Positions 51,008 to 61,021 of a DNA stretch of 64,000 bases are shown here, piece by piece. Position 1 is the first letter of the stretch. Each line of letters starts with the position of its first letter. The notes under the pieces are model-generated. The model had not been told where the DNA came from and ran no database searches. It worked only from the letters and a program-made list of their open reading frames with translations. This DNA is from Gracilaria gracilis (lineage: Eukaryota > Rhodophyta > Florideophyceae > Gracilariales > Gracilariaceae). The position numbers and the translations under genes are program-made. The stretch lies in the NCBI GenBank assembly GCA_030374805.1, contig JARGSG010000079.1, positions 1 to 64,000 of the forward strand, written 5' to 3'.

Positions 51008-52918
51008 ATGAGCCCCGTGCCGTCCGACCACTCAGCGCTGCCCAAGCAGTGGGCGCATGAAATGGCGCTCGCCTCCTCCACGCTGTCGTCGTCACAGTCG
51101 CCGCCGCGCTCCCCACCCCATACCCTGGGTGGCCCCGCCTTCGACTCGCAGCTCGACGCCTTTCTGCACCGCTTCCAGCACCAAATCCTCGCCGCGCGCG
51201 CCCTCAAGGACGATCTGGATCGCCTCGAGTCGCACCAACACCCGCACTACGTCGCCAAAAAGGTCGCATTCAAGCGCCACATGGAGCACATCCGCTCCCT
51301 GTTCTCCACGGAGGGCGAGCAGTTTGTCGACAGTCTGGAGCGCCGCAACCCCAACCTCACCATGGCCGCGTGCGGCCAGAACACCATCGAGCTCGCGCAG
51401 GGCATTGAGCGCCTGGAGAGTGCCGTCAAGGAAGAGGAGACCAAACGAGCCGCCGCCGCTTCGCACCCGCCTTCCTCTTCCACGCTTCCGCCGCCGCCGC
51501 CGCCGCCGCCCAATTCGTTGCAGCCGCATCTGGCCGCCATCACCCCACTGTCGTCGCCGGATCGCACCGCGCCGCCGGTTTCCGCCGTGGGTCACCCGCT
51601 CAACAACCTCAGCTCGGAGGAGACGCTGCAGCTCATGCAAAGCGACATTCAGGCACTCAAGCTGGAGCTCATGCGTCTGCACCGCGTCAAGGTAAGCGCC
51701 GCCTCCGCCTCGTTGCCGCCGCCTTATGCACCCGGCTCCGTGTCGCCGCACGCCGACACCCCGGCCTTCACCTCCTCCACCGTGTCGCCGGACGCCAAGT
51801 CCGTCAACGCGCCGCCCATTCCGGCCTCCATTCTGGCCAACAACAACGTCAGCGTCGTACGCGTCACCGGCCGTTCCATCGCGCCCAACTACGTGTCGCA
51901 CCTCGAGCAGATGAAGACGCGCTTGCAGGCGCTGGAGAAGAAGCCGCTGTCGCGCCGCGCCAAGTCCGCCGCCCGCTTGGGCCGTACGCAGACCATGAGC
52001 TCCATGTACGAGGCGCGCGCCGGCGATGAGAATCAGAACCCCAACGTGTCGGCAATGGTCACGCCCCCCAGGGGCGTTCGCCGTCAGCACCGCTCGGTGT
52101 CGACCACTTCGCCGGTGGCGGCGTCGAAAACGCTGCTCACACCGCCGCCGTTGCAGCAACTGCGCTCCGAGTGCTCGCCGCGCACCACGCCGTCGCCGGT
52201 GCGTCTTGCACGCGAGCGCGCTTCGGGCAGTCCGGCTAGATTGTACTTTGACGCGCCGGAGGATTTGTTGTCTCGACCGCAGTCGCACGCGGCCGCGCGC
52301 GATATTCAGAGGTATAGTTTGAAGGTATCGCGCCGATTCGGCCCCAACGAGATGGAGATGCCGGCGGAGCCGCGCGCAAAGTCGGCCGTGACGGTGTCGC
52401 CCAACAGACGGCGCGGTGCGATGCAGGAAGGCGGCAAATCGGTAGGAAATGCATTGACGGAGGTGGCGGCGCCGCTGGGAGCGCCGTCAACGATTGACAC
52501 CACCGGTAGTGGTGGACGCGTGGTGGAGGAGATTGAGGGCGATATGTGGGTGAGAAAGGGTGTGGTGTGGAAGCGGTGGAGGAGGCGGTATGCGAGCATT
52601 GTGTCGCATCCGTTCTTTGGCAAGGCGATCTGCCTGTTCAGCTATGACTCTGGTGGAGGGGTGATTAGTACTAGGAGCCAGATTGTGGTGTTGGCCAATT
52701 CGCTGTGCAAGGCATTGAGGGAGAAGCTGGAGATTGGCGGACAGGAGCGGTTCATGTTCGTGCTGAGAACGCAGTCGAAGGAGTACTTTTTCGCGGCGGA
52801 AACGGACGAGATCCGTAGGAACTGGATCAAGGAGTTGAAGGACGCGGCGAGAAAGGACGCCGGCAGGATGTTGCACACAACAAAGGGACGCTCCATGGCA
52901 TTCCGGAGACGTACTTGA
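51008..52918 (+). CDS. PH-domain protein
   Basis: An uninterrupted frame of 636 codons. The C-terminal 110 residues form a pleckstrin homology domain: MWVRKGVVWKRWRRRY, then ICLFSYDSGG, FMFVLRTQSKEYFFAA and the final helix EIRRNWIKELKDAA with its typical Trp. PH domains bind phosphoinositides or protein partners at membranes; the basic first strands agree with lipid binding. The N-terminal 150 residues are helical (FHRFQHQILAARALKDDLDRL, ELAQGIERLESAVKEEE). The middle 300 residues are rich in Ser, Pro, Thr and Ala, with nine consecutive Pro near 165 and a short coiled-coil-like segment at about 205-230. A role in signalling or trafficking is an inference. Confidence 0.82.
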   Translation: MSPVPSDHSALPKQWAHEMALASSTLSSSQSPPRSPPHTLGGPAFDSQLDAFLHRFQHQILAARALKDDLDRLESHQHPHYVAKKVAFKRHMEHIRSLFSTEGEQFVDSLERRNPNLTMAACGQNTIELAQGIERLESAVKEEETKRAAAASHPPSSSTLPPPPPPPPNSLQPHLAAITPLSSPDRTAPPVSAVGHPLNNLSSEETLQLMQSDIQALKLELMRLHRVKVSAASASLPPPYAPGSVSPHADTPAFTSSTVSPDAKSVNAPPIPASILANNNVSVVRVTGRSIAPNYVSHLEQMKTRLQALEKKPLSRRAKSAARLGRTQTMSSMYEARAGDENQNPNVSAMVTPPRGVRRQHRSVSTTSPVAASKTLLTPPPLQQLRSECSPRTTPSPVRLARERASGSPARLYFDAPEDLLSRPQSHAAARDIQRYSLKVSRRFGPNEMEMPAEPRAKSAVTVSPNRRRGAMQEGGKSVGNALTEVAAPLGAPSTIDTTGSGGRVVEEIEGDMWVRKGVVWKRWRRRYASIVSHPFFGKAICLFSYDSGGGVISTRSQIVVLANSLCKALREKLEIGGQERFMFVLRTQSKEYFFAAETDEIRRNWIKELKDAARKDAGRMLHTTKGRSMAFRRRT

Positions 52919-53242
52919 AGGGAGAAACGGATGAAACAGGTACTGTTGTAGGAGCTTTTCGAGCGGATTGGGTTCTCTTGTGGCTGAAGCGAGCTGGTGG
53001 ATGGATATGTTTTTGCAGTTATGTATGAGGATTGTTTCGGTGTTTTCGTGTTTGTTTTGTTTTGTTTCTTTTTTTTTTGTGGACATGTTTGTGTCGGTGA
53101 TGAGCCTTTTTGGTGAGTGAAGGAAGGGAGAAAGGCGTTAGAGATACTTGGCAAGCTCTTTAAAAGGTAAAACACATGACGGCTGTGAAAGAAGTTGTTT
53201 TTGTGCTCAACAAATGTGTGTAGATTTACAAGACAAGTACAA
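52919..53242. other. convergent intergenic region
   Basis: The 3' regions of the PH-domain gene and the one-helix protein gene meet here. No other gene is seen. Confidence 0.4.
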
Positions 53243-53779
53243 CTACAACTGGTCTGGGTTGGTGAACGGCAAGAGCGGGAGAACGAGCAAGGCCAGAACG
53301 ATGAAGCCAGCGGCGGCAGCCAGCAGGGTTACCTTACTGATCTGCGGGCGCGTATCTTCCTGCTCACGAGGCTCGACGGCCCACACATTACTGCGACCAT
53401 CGACATCGCGGTAGACACCAAGCATGGAACGCGGGGGGTCATCGGGCGAAGTATTGGCCTCATCGGCGGCAGAGTCCTCTCGCATGGACTTGAGGATGTC
53501 TGCAGCCGATGTGTTGGTGTCGACTTCCTCCGGCGCGGCTTGGGGCGTTTCGGCCGACTGTGGCGGCTCTGATGGGACGGGGTCGACGGGGTTTTCCGGG
53601 GCGGTTGTCTGGTCGACGTCGCTCATGCGCAGGTTGAGCGGGGCGTATGAGGCGCGGCGACGCAGCGTGAGGTGTGTTGTGGGCTGCCGCGTGGTGCGCG
53701 AGGCTGTAAAGGAGGAGCGGCGATGGTGCGACACAGGAGTGGAGAGCGCAAAGGCGGCTCGGTTGGTACACGACATCAT
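53243..53779 (-). CDS. one-helix protein, probably plastid-targeted
   Basis: A protein of 178 residues. The first 55 are rich in Ser, Thr, Arg and Ala with almost no acidic residues, as in a plastid transit peptide. A long acidic, Pro-rich linker follows (about 55-125). Then comes a GRSNVWAVEPREQ motif and one membrane helix (VTLLAAAAGFIVLALLVLPL), and a very short tail. A similar G-x-x-N-x-x-A-V/I-E-P motif before a single helix occurs in small thylakoid proteins such as the Psb34/LIL-like group; that relation is from memory and tentative. Possible role: photosystem assembly or light-stress protein of the thylakoid. Confidence 0.6.
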   Translation of the reverse strand: MMSCTNRAAFALSTPVSHHRRSSFTASRTTRQPTTHLTLRRRASYAPLNLRMSDVDQTTAPENPVDPVPSEPPQSAETPQAAPEEVDTNTSAADILKSMREDSAADEANTSPDDPPRSMLGVYRDVDGRSNVWAVEPREQEDTRPQISKVTLLAAAAGFIVLALLVLPLLPFTNPDQL

Positions 53780-54090
53780 GTTGGGCAGCGTTGAGCGCGA
53801 ATTGGGGACGGCGGAGGCGACGGGGACGACGGGGACGACGTGAAAATATGGGAGCTCGGTAAACCTACGCTTGGTATGTGCTCCAGAGATAGAGATATCG
53901 CCGGGCGATAAAGCTTATGGGCGGAGGTTGTCAACGAGGCGCGTGCGCGCGTGATGGGCGAACGTGTGGGTGGCGCCTGGGCGCAGAGTAGGGCCACGAG
54001 CGCGGCCACTTGGGTGAGCGCTACTGGCGCGGCTCTGACGCGGTGGTCTATAGACCTTGAACAGTGGCCCGAAGCGCACGCAAGCGCGCG

Positions 54091-54163
54091 GCCTCCCTAG
54101 CTCAGTCGGTAGAGCGACAGACTCTTAATCTGTTGGTCGCGGGTTCGAGCCCCGCGGGAGGTG
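54091..54163 (+). tRNA. tRNA-Lys (anticodon CTT)
   Basis: A complete 73-base cloverleaf without intron: acceptor GCCTCCC/GGGAGGT (with one G-U pair), D arm GCTC...GAGC, anticodon stem ACAGA/TCTGT with the loop CTCTTAA (anticodon at 54124-54126), T arm GCGGG/CCCGC with loop TTCGAGC, discriminator G. It reads AAG lysine codons. Confidence 0.96.
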
Positions 54164-54257
54164 CTCCGTCACCGCCTCCTGGCGCGTCCACTTTTTTTTT
54201 TCTCAACCAAACAAAGCATTTCACTTGATCCTTCTCATCTTCCTCATCTTCCGCGAT

Positions 54258-54332
54258 CATGTTCTTCGTCAGCGATTCCATCGACGCGGCCGCGCCGCAT
54301 CATCTTCGTCGTAATGCTCTTCCTTGGCCATG
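54258..54332 (+). other. overlapping upstream ORF before the DUS gene
   Basis: ATG 54258 opens a 24-codon frame that ends at TGA 54330-54332, past the proposed main ATG at 54314 and in another frame. If the transcript begins before 54258 this uORF could limit translation of the synthase; if it begins after, it is irrelevant. Confidence 0.35.
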
Positions 54333-55495
54333 ACGTCCATCCGCCACCTCCCCCCCGCATCGCCTTCGCGCCCGCTACCTGCTGCTGCTGCGGCTCATCT
54401 TCTTCTTCTTCTTCTTCTTCTTCTTCAACGCCCAGCTCGCTCATACCCGCCGTCAAGCTGGCACACCTCACGCTGGACCCGCCGCTCATCCTGGCGCCGA
54501 TGGCCGCCGTCACCAACGCGCCGTTCCGCTCTCTCTGCGCCTCATACGGCGCAAAGCTCACTGTGAGCGAGATGCTACACGCCGATCTGTTCGTGCAGAA
54601 CCGCGTCACGCCGCGTTTCTACGCACACGAGACGCGCTCCGTACAACTGTACGGCACGCAGCCCGCGCAGCTCGCGCGCGCCGCGCACAAGCTCGTCGCG
54701 CACCATGCCGTGCAGCACATCGATCTCAACTTTGGTTGCCCCGCGCCCAAGCTGCTGCGCCGCGGCGGCGGCGCCGCGCTGCTTGCCGACTTGCCGCGCT
54801 TGCGTCGCATCGTGCACGCCGTTGTGTCGGTTGCCGCGCCGCTGGGCGTGCCCGTCACGGCCAAGATGCGCCTGGGCTACGGTGCCAACATCACCTACCT
54901 GCGCGCGGCACAGTTAATGGAGCAGTGCGGCGTGTCGGCTGTCACGCTGCATTCGCGCACCGCCGAGCAGGCGTATGAGCGCGGCTTGGGCAGACAGGGC
55001 TGGCACCACATTGCAAAGCTGGTGCAGCATGTGAGCATTCCGGTGTTTGGCAACGGCGATGTGTTTACTGCTGCCGATTGCGTTCACATGCTGCGTGACA
55101 CCGGCGCGGCGGGCGTTGTAATTGGGCGCGGCTGCCTCGGTCGCCCGTGGTTATTTGCCGATCTGCTGCAAGCGATGCGTTATGGCGAGCAGCGCTTGAC
55201 AATTCCCACTTTTGACAGCGTCAAACAGATCATGTTGTCTCATATCAAACAATGTACGGCATGGCTCATTGTGGACGGCGTGTGTGAGCAAAGGGCGCTT
55301 TGTTCCATGCGAAGGTGGTTCGGTTGGTATCTACAAGGATATAACGGACTTCCGAACGGCTTGTTGGAGCGACTTTACCGTGCCGACACGGTGAGGCGCG
55401 TTGAACAGCTTTTGGACACTGTTAATGTACACGCAGTTTGGGTTGACGTGGAACAAGTTGTACGTGAGCGAGGCAAGCTGGGACGTGAGGGATGA
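54314..55495 (+). CDS. tRNA-dihydrouridine synthase, DusB-like
   Basis: A flavoenzyme that reduces uridines to dihydrouridine in tRNA. From ATG 54314 the protein has 393 residues. The FMN-binding TIM barrel starts with LILAPMAAVTNAPFR and EMLHADL; NFGCPAPKLLRRGGGAALL carries the conserved Gly-Cys-Pro; then AKMRLGY, LHSRTAEQAYER, FGNGDVFTAAD and GRGCLGRPWLF (phosphate binding). The C-terminal helical domain ends with a region like RRWFGWYLQGY. The order and spacing fit bacterial-type DusB, so a plastid or mitochondrial enzyme is possible. The N terminus has a Cys run and a run of eleven Ser from a TCT repeat. The same frame is open back to 54161, next to the tRNA, but without ATG. Confidence 0.88.
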   Translation: MLFLGHDVHPPPPPRIAFAPATCCCCGSSSSSSSSSSSTPSSLIPAVKLAHLTLDPPLILAPMAAVTNAPFRSLCASYGAKLTVSEMLHADLFVQNRVTPRFYAHETRSVQLYGTQPAQLARAAHKLVAHHAVQHIDLNFGCPAPKLLRRGGGAALLADLPRLRRIVHAVVSVAAPLGVPVTAKMRLGYGANITYLRAAQLMEQCGVSAVTLHSRTAEQAYERGLGRQGWHHIAKLVQHVSIPVFGNGDVFTAADCVHMLRDTGAAGVVIGRGCLGRPWLFADLLQAMRYGEQRLTIPTFDSVKQIMLSHIKQCTAWLIVDGVCEQRALCSMRRWFGWYLQGYNGLPNGLLERLYRADTVRRVEQLLDTVNVHAVWVDVEQVVRERGKLGREG

Positions 55496-56362
55496 GTTTT
55501 GCGTTTCGCCAACGACCCATTACACGCATATAGCACAGCTCATCAGCTAATGGGCTCATTTCCGTTTTCGGTTACTGATGGGAACGACCAACAAGCTCAC
55601 ACTGGACAGTATGGAGCGGTACGCGCATTTTGCAAGCGTCGAAGAATGCACTCCCTGTTATGCCGACAAGGCAGAAACGCGCATTACGCGCGTCATCAAA
55701 ATGGCTGTCAAGTGCTTGTTGGGACATGTCTTGTGCAGTTGGTTTCATATCTATCTACCGGTGGGCTTCTCTCCGCGCTGTGCCGAGTACGCTCGCGTGT
55801 GAGTGTGCGTGTTGCTAACATGGACAACACGACGGACAAGTAGATACGCAGCTAAAATTATACTGTACAGGACGGGCGGTTGAGCATGCAGCAAGGCGTG
55901 GCGGAGGCGTCGTTCAGTGGTGGGCAAGTCTCCGTAGCATTACGGGCGTCTGTTCAAAGAGGGTTAGGAACGCTAACCCAGGAACCGTTGGTACTGTACC
56001 GTTGTACATTGGTGGAAACGTTTAGCGGCACTCGCGTCAGACAACAACGCCCGTTAGCAGCTGTTGGAGTTTCCAGCGAGCGCGCGCAGCAGCAGTTGGG
56101 GGCAACAGTTTGCGCCATACTGGCATTTTCAATCTTTATGCAAACGGAACAGCAGTCGGTGCCAGTAACTTGCGCCATGCATGGCAGCTCACAACCAAAC
56201 GCACGCAGAACAACAACATACAAGATACACTCACAAGAACACGCGAGAAAATGAGCACACACAACAAGAGCGCCGCGGACACACCACCACACCACACGCT
56301 TTCCAACCAGCGCAAAGCAAAACCGCCGAACCGCTCTCTCCGAACCACTCTCTCTGACCCGC
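55496..56362. other. intergenic region with small uncertain ORFs
   Basis: Contains a 74-codon plus-strand frame from ATG 55578 (with CLLGHVLCSWFHIYLPVGF, possibly one membrane helix) and a 124-codon frame ending at 56254. Neither has a recognised motif and neither is supported by context. Confidence 0.3.
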
Positions 56363-58117
56363 TCAGTACGCATAGCTGCCGCCATCCCTAAAGCTGCGGA
56401 TGAACTCGGCCGTGGCCCACATTTCATCACTGCGCGCGTGCCCACTGGAGTCCGTCACAAGCATGCGAGCCAGCGTTTCGGCTCCGTAGCGATCGGACAG
56501 CAGCGTGCTTCCTGACACGCGGTAGCGCTGCGCATTCCTTTCCACGCGACTCATGAAACGGCTTCGTTCCGAGTACGACATCGAACGTCCAACAAACGAG
56601 CCGACCATTTCGGCGATGTCATCACTGCGATAGCCTCGCATGCGATAGCGTTCACGAGACGTCAGCCCACTGCGTCCACCGCGGTACCCATGACCACCTC
56701 CATGCCGATACGCACCATACGGACCCATGCTAGACCGCTGGTAGTCGTCTTCATAGCCCCCATAGCCCCCATAGCCCCCATAACCCCCATAGCCCCCATA
56801 ACCCCCATAGCCCCCATAACCCCCATACGCCCCATGGCCGCCGTAGCCCCCAAAGCCGCCGTAACCTCCATAAGCGCCCGAACGCCAGTCGTCGCTCCAG
56901 TCAGAGCGGGACGAGCTGAGAGAACGAGAGCCATATGCACCATAACCGTCATAGTCATTGCCCATTCTGTCATACATGGAATACCTTCCATAACCACCGC
57001 CGGAGCGAAAGCCGTAGCGACCATGCCTAGACGAGCCGTATCCGTACCCCATTCCGTATCTAGAAAGCGAAGACATGCCGCCGTAGCTAGAATACTTGTC
57101 CAGGTGGCGCCCATAACGCGAGCGACCATACCTGGAAAAGGGAGACGAAAAGTTGCAGTCCATGAGGCCATAGCGTCCAAACACAGAGCTGTAGCGATCA
57201 GCACCAAAACGATCATAACCGTAGCGCTCATACGGAGTGTACCGATCCAGGCCATAGCGATCAATTGCGTGCCGTGAATACGAATCCATAGCATACGGGC
57301 CATAGGCAGACGAGTAATAAGATGAATACGGGCCCATTCCGTAAGGCGATGAATAAGTATCCAGCGCATATGGGCCGTATCCAGAGCGCATCCTGTCCAT
57401 GGAATAGCGCGAATCATAAGGGTACACATCAACAGAGTATGAGGGGTCGGTTAAATCCAGTGCATACATGTCACTCTGATATGGGACAACACGCCCATAA
57501 GAATCTGATGCGACAAGGGCCGTCTTCGGTGAGCTCATGATCTCCAGCAGCTCAACATCGCCACTTTCCTCCGCCATCTGCAGCGGCGAAATAGCCATAG
57601 CGTTGGACACGGTGGGATCGGCACCAGCCTCCAAAAGCATCTGCGCCACATTGACATGACCATTCGAACAAGCCAGATGCAAGGCAGTGTCGCCCCTCTC
57701 ATCGGTAACAAAGGTGGAAGCGCCCCCCCTCAAAAGAGCGGCCACAAGCGGGCCAAAGCCAGCATCAGCCGCCACCAACAGCGGGGTGGTGCCCGCGCAC
57801 ACGGCGTCTGGATCGGCACCGGCGGCTAGCAAAATGGCGGCGGCGGCCGGACGGTTGTTGCGAACGGCCATGAAGAGCGGGGTGAAGGCGTGCAACGCCG
57901 ACACGTCCACATGAGCGCCGGCTCGTAGCAGCTGGTGGAGAAGAGGCAACTGTCCGGTGGCGGCGGCGGCGTGAAGTGGGGTGCAGTCGTACTCGCCGAT
58001 GCCACGAACGTGCGCGGCCTCCGGGCCGTACAGATCGACGAGCGACTCGGCGATGTGCCAGTCCTGCGCGTTGCAAGCGGACACCATGCGGAGCGCGACG
58101 TCGCCGGAGGTTAACAT
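56363..58117 (-). CDS. ankyrin-repeat protein with Gly/Tyr-rich tail
   Basis: A protein of 584 residues from the first ATG (58117); the frame extends 17 codons further upstream without ATG. About residues 40-195 hold four to five ankyrin repeats, for example CTPLHAAAATGQLPLLHQLL, FTPLFMAVRNNRPAAAAIL, TTPLLVAADAGFGPLVAALL and DTALHLACSNGHVNVAQMLL, which mediate protein binding. Residues 200-490 are extremely rich in Tyr, Gly, Ser and Arg, with an YGG repeat block, and look intrinsically disordered. The last 90 residues are again of normal composition (DDIAEMVGSFVGRSMSY, GAETLARMLVTD) and may fold as a helical domain. No enzyme motif is visible; scaffold or condensate-forming function is an inference. 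Confidence 0.82.
   Translation of the reverse strand: MLTSGDVALRMVSACNAQDWHIAESLVDLYGPEAAHVRGIGEYDCTPLHAAAATGQLPLLHQLLRAGAHVDVSALHAFTPLFMAVRNNRPAAAAILLAAGADPDAVCAGTTPLLVAADAGFGPLVAALLRGGASTFVTDERGDTALHLACSNGHVNVAQMLLEAGADPTVSNAMAISPLQMAEESGDVELLEIMSSPKTALVASDSYGRVVPYQSDMYALDLTDPSYSVDVYPYDSRYSMDRMRSGYGPYALDTYSSPYGMGPYSSYYSSAYGPYAMDSYSRHAIDRYGLDRYTPYERYGYDRFGADRYSSVFGRYGLMDCNFSSPFSRYGRSRYGRHLDKYSSYGGMSSLSRYGMGYGYGSSRHGRYGFRSGGGYGRYSMYDRMGNDYDGYGAYGSRSLSSSRSDWSDDWRSGAYGGYGGFGGYGGHGAYGGYGGYGGYGGYGGYGGYGGYGGYEDDYQRSSMGPYGAYRHGGGHGYRGGRSGLTSRERYRMRGYRSDDIAEMVGSFVGRSMSYSERSRFMSRVERNAQRYRVSGSTLLSDRYGAETLARMLVTDSSGHARSDEMWATAEFIRSFRDGGSYAY
56752..56829. repeat. 9-bp tandem repeat coding for Tyr-Gly-Gly
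   Basis: More than eight units of CCCCCATAG or CCCCCATAA on the plus strand, which give GGY triplets in the ankyrin protein on the minus strand. It lies within the coding sequence and keeps the frame. Confidence 0.85.
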
Positions 58118-59130
58118 GGTGGGAAGGCGGTGCGACGGGGCAACAAGCAAAGAGGGGGTTAGAGACAAAGACGGACGGAGGACAGGACAGAGACGGAGGA
58201 GGCGAGAGAGCGCGGTAAGAGCGGTGTGAGCAGATATTTTCTATAGCGTGTTTGCGAGCACAAGTTTGCGTGATACGCGCGCGGTGGTATGGCGCAGGAG
58301 GCGTCATATGGGTGTGCGCGTTTGACCTAAACGAACGCAGCGTCGGCAGCGAGAGAGCCGCTGGCGCAATTTCGTTTACGTGCGGGCTGTAAGGGGGACG
58401 CGGTGGAACGGAGTCGTCAGCCGTTGCGCCAGATACTCGCGCACGGAAAGCAATGGCGACGGACAGCGGCTCAGTCTGTTTGCCAGCGCCCAAACTGCAG
58501 ATATCTACTGGTGCCGCTGTCGCTTCTCTCTGTCTGTTCTTCTCTCTCTCCGTCCGTCTCCCGCTCTCTTTTCCGCTCTCCGCTCTCACTCCCGCTCTCT
58601 GCTCCAGCGGTGTCGGCGGCTACAAGATGCAGCGCTGCGCGCGGGCTGTGGGAGATGCTTCTGCAACGGAGCGCATCACGGCGCGCCGTTCCACCTTCGC
58701 GAGTGCGAAAAGATATGCCAACGCGACGTGACGCGTGCCACGTCGTGCTCCACTCGCGCGCCGCTCGCCGTGTAACTGCCCCCCAAAAGAAAGCGCTCAG
58801 AACGCACCGTGTATGATTATATCCTTCATACGTGGACGCGCTGTATGTGGATGGCACCAGACGCCGCGTGACGCGCTGCTGTTGTCACACACAGTGACGC
58901 ACAATGTGGCACGCGTTGACCAATCAACAGCTGGGGTCAGTACCGAATTTAGCAGATTCGCACCGCTTTCTCAAACCAACAACTCAATTGCAGACGCCGA
59001 GTCTCCTCCGTTTCCACCACAATTGTCCTTCTCGTCACGCGCCTTTATCCCGCCTTCTCTCGCAATCCTTGCTCGAGCTTCTCCTCTAAACTCGCACCAC
59101 GCATGTGTACTACCCTTGGTAACGCTATGA
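58118..59130. other. upstream region of the ankyrin gene
   Basis: GC-rich with several overlapping open frames on both strands and a CTCT-rich stretch (58530-58610), none with a recognisable motif. Probably promoter and 5' UTR; a gene on the plus strand cannot be excluded. Confidence 0.4.
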
Positions 59131-60584
59131 ACGTTGTGGCCCACGACACAGTAGAACTACAAAAAAGAATAAAAGACGAAAAGAATGTGAAAACAAACTA
59201 ATTGTCCCTTTTCAAATAGTCGAAAAAAGAAATGGACTCTTACACCTGTCTTACACACTACAATTGAACAAAAGTAAACAAGGAAGATAACTATTGCTCA
59301 TAAACGATTGTCCTAATAACAACTTCTAAACAAATGTCGAGTAATATGTATAGTAGGAGTTTTTAATTAACAAAAAAAAGTCTTAATCCTGCAAATTCTA
59401 GTGATCAGCAGTGAAGGTTTTAATCAGAAAAACAGTTTTGTGTTAAAAAACTAAGTTGTTTTGAAATAATTGGTTTGATCATTATTTTAGTTACCTTGGT
59501 CAGCGCTTTAACATTAATTCTCACAGCCGCACCGTTGACCAAACTTCCTTTGTACCAGTCGAACCGTCGTCATCACGGCTTCAAACCCCGGCTTATAACC
59601 TCTGCAGTATCAGATTGTTGACCATAATATTCATTTCCAAGATAAATCATTGAATTTTTCGGCTGTAACGCCTTTCGGAGAAATAAAGCATCCTTTACGT
59701 GTTGTACCAAAAAAAAAAAAAGAGCGGGGCTTCTTTACCAATTATTATTTTAGGGTTCTTCAAAACAAAAAGAAATCCAGGAAAACATTTGTCTATCTAG
59801 CCAAACATGCGCCTCTACAAAACATGAAAAATAATGCTCTTACTCAAGAACAATCTACTACTCTATAAAATGGCGTACAAAATACATGGAAGCCATCACG
59901 ACTGCAAACGTGGATTGCTTTGATTCAGTACCTTTAAAGCAACAAAAAAACGTTATTAAAAGCAAAAAAGACGACAAAAGATGCATTCCATTAGCCGCAG
60001 TTTGAACTAATAGCAATAAAGATGATGCGCAACATGAGCTAAATCAAGGACACGCCGAAGCCAAGCCGGCACAAGCGAGCATAAAGAGTTGAGCATAGAA
60101 TTAATTTTAGTATCATATGTATTATTTAATGTAATTTTGCAAAGAGCATAAGTTCACTTAAGTGAGATAAAGAACATTTATGCGCAAGAGCGCAAAATGA
60201 GGCAAAAAAATAAAAGTAAATTATAGACAAAAAATACAGTAAACACCTAGTTAAGCCCTACAGGTTAGAATGCGATAAAAAGCGGTAAAAACTACAGAGA
60301 ACGGGGTATTTTAAACAAATTAGAGAGTATCGGCAACCTGTAATCTATTGAGTCTTTTTCCCTCAAAAACTCTATAAAAACTAAAAGCAAAGAAGTATAG
60401 AACCAACCGTGACTGGAAAAACTTTATTTTGCATAGTGGCGAGATCGACGCAGATTTAATAGTGAGTTCACCCCAGCAATAATTAAATAAAATAACTATG
60501 TTAAGCCACAGTCCAAGTAAAATTGCCCACACACCATAGTTCGTGTAACAAGTGCCAAAATTATGAGCCTTTACGTCGGGAGAC
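59131..60584. other. AT-rich region without gene
   Basis: Base composition falls abruptly to AT-rich DNA. The longest ORFs have about 70 codons and low-complexity sequence. Nothing recognisable. Confidence 0.45.
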
Positions 60585-60607
60585 TGTCAATTAAATGCAA
60601 TTGTGTA

Positions 60608-60640
60608 GCCACGCAACTGCCGGACTAACAGTTGCGTGGC
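60608..60640. promoter_or_regulatory. LTR hairpin
   Basis: Perfect 12-bp inverted repeat with a 9-base loop, centred 71 bases upstream of the TATA box. Confidence 0.7.
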
Positions 60641-60694
60641 CGTTTGGAAATTAGAGTGAACTGCGCGTTTTCCATTCAAAAAACGCACAATGCC

Positions 60695-60700
60695 TATAAA
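60695..60700 (+). promoter_or_regulatory. TATA box of the right-end LTR
   Basis: TATAAA in CCTATAAAAGCGGGG, the likely promoter of the downstream retroelement. Confidence 0.5.
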
Positions 60701-61021
60701 AGCGGGGTAAACCGAGAAATTTTGCTCCGCCTTGGTTCATCATCCTCATCATCTGAAGACTTATCTACATTCTTCTTTGCGCTCTCCCTTCACTGCACTC
60801 TTACCTTCCTATTTGTACTACATTTATGGACTAGGTAACCATGGATAAACAAAGTATGTCTAATTATTCTTAATTTAGATTATAATTTATTTTTTTTCTA
60901 TTTCTCGTAGATAAAGAGGGTCTGGAGACCAATTAATCTTAATCTAGGTTTTTTAGAATATAAATTATTCTGTTTCTGTAAATATAGTACCCAATACACA
61001 GGGATAAACCTTTGTCTAACT

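Larger units (their letters stand above)
60585..61015 (+). repeat. probable LTR of the right-end retroelement
   Basis: Starts with TGTCAATTAAATGC. A hairpin with a perfect 12-bp stem (GCCACGCAACTG, 60608-60619 with 60629-60640, 9-base loop) is followed by TATAAA at 60695. A retroelement leader and gag lie just downstream on the plus strand. The 3' edge is not clear because AT-rich partial duplications follow. Confidence 0.5.

Noticed and set aside
51092..52288. 398-codon minus-strand ORF opposite the PH-domain gene
   Set aside because: Arg/Gly/Val-rich shadow frame; the plus-strand frame carries a recognisable PH domain.
57765..58589. 274-codon minus-strand ORF overlapping the start of the ankyrin gene
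   Set aside because: It is out of frame with the ankyrin repeats and is an Arg/His-rich shadow in its second half.
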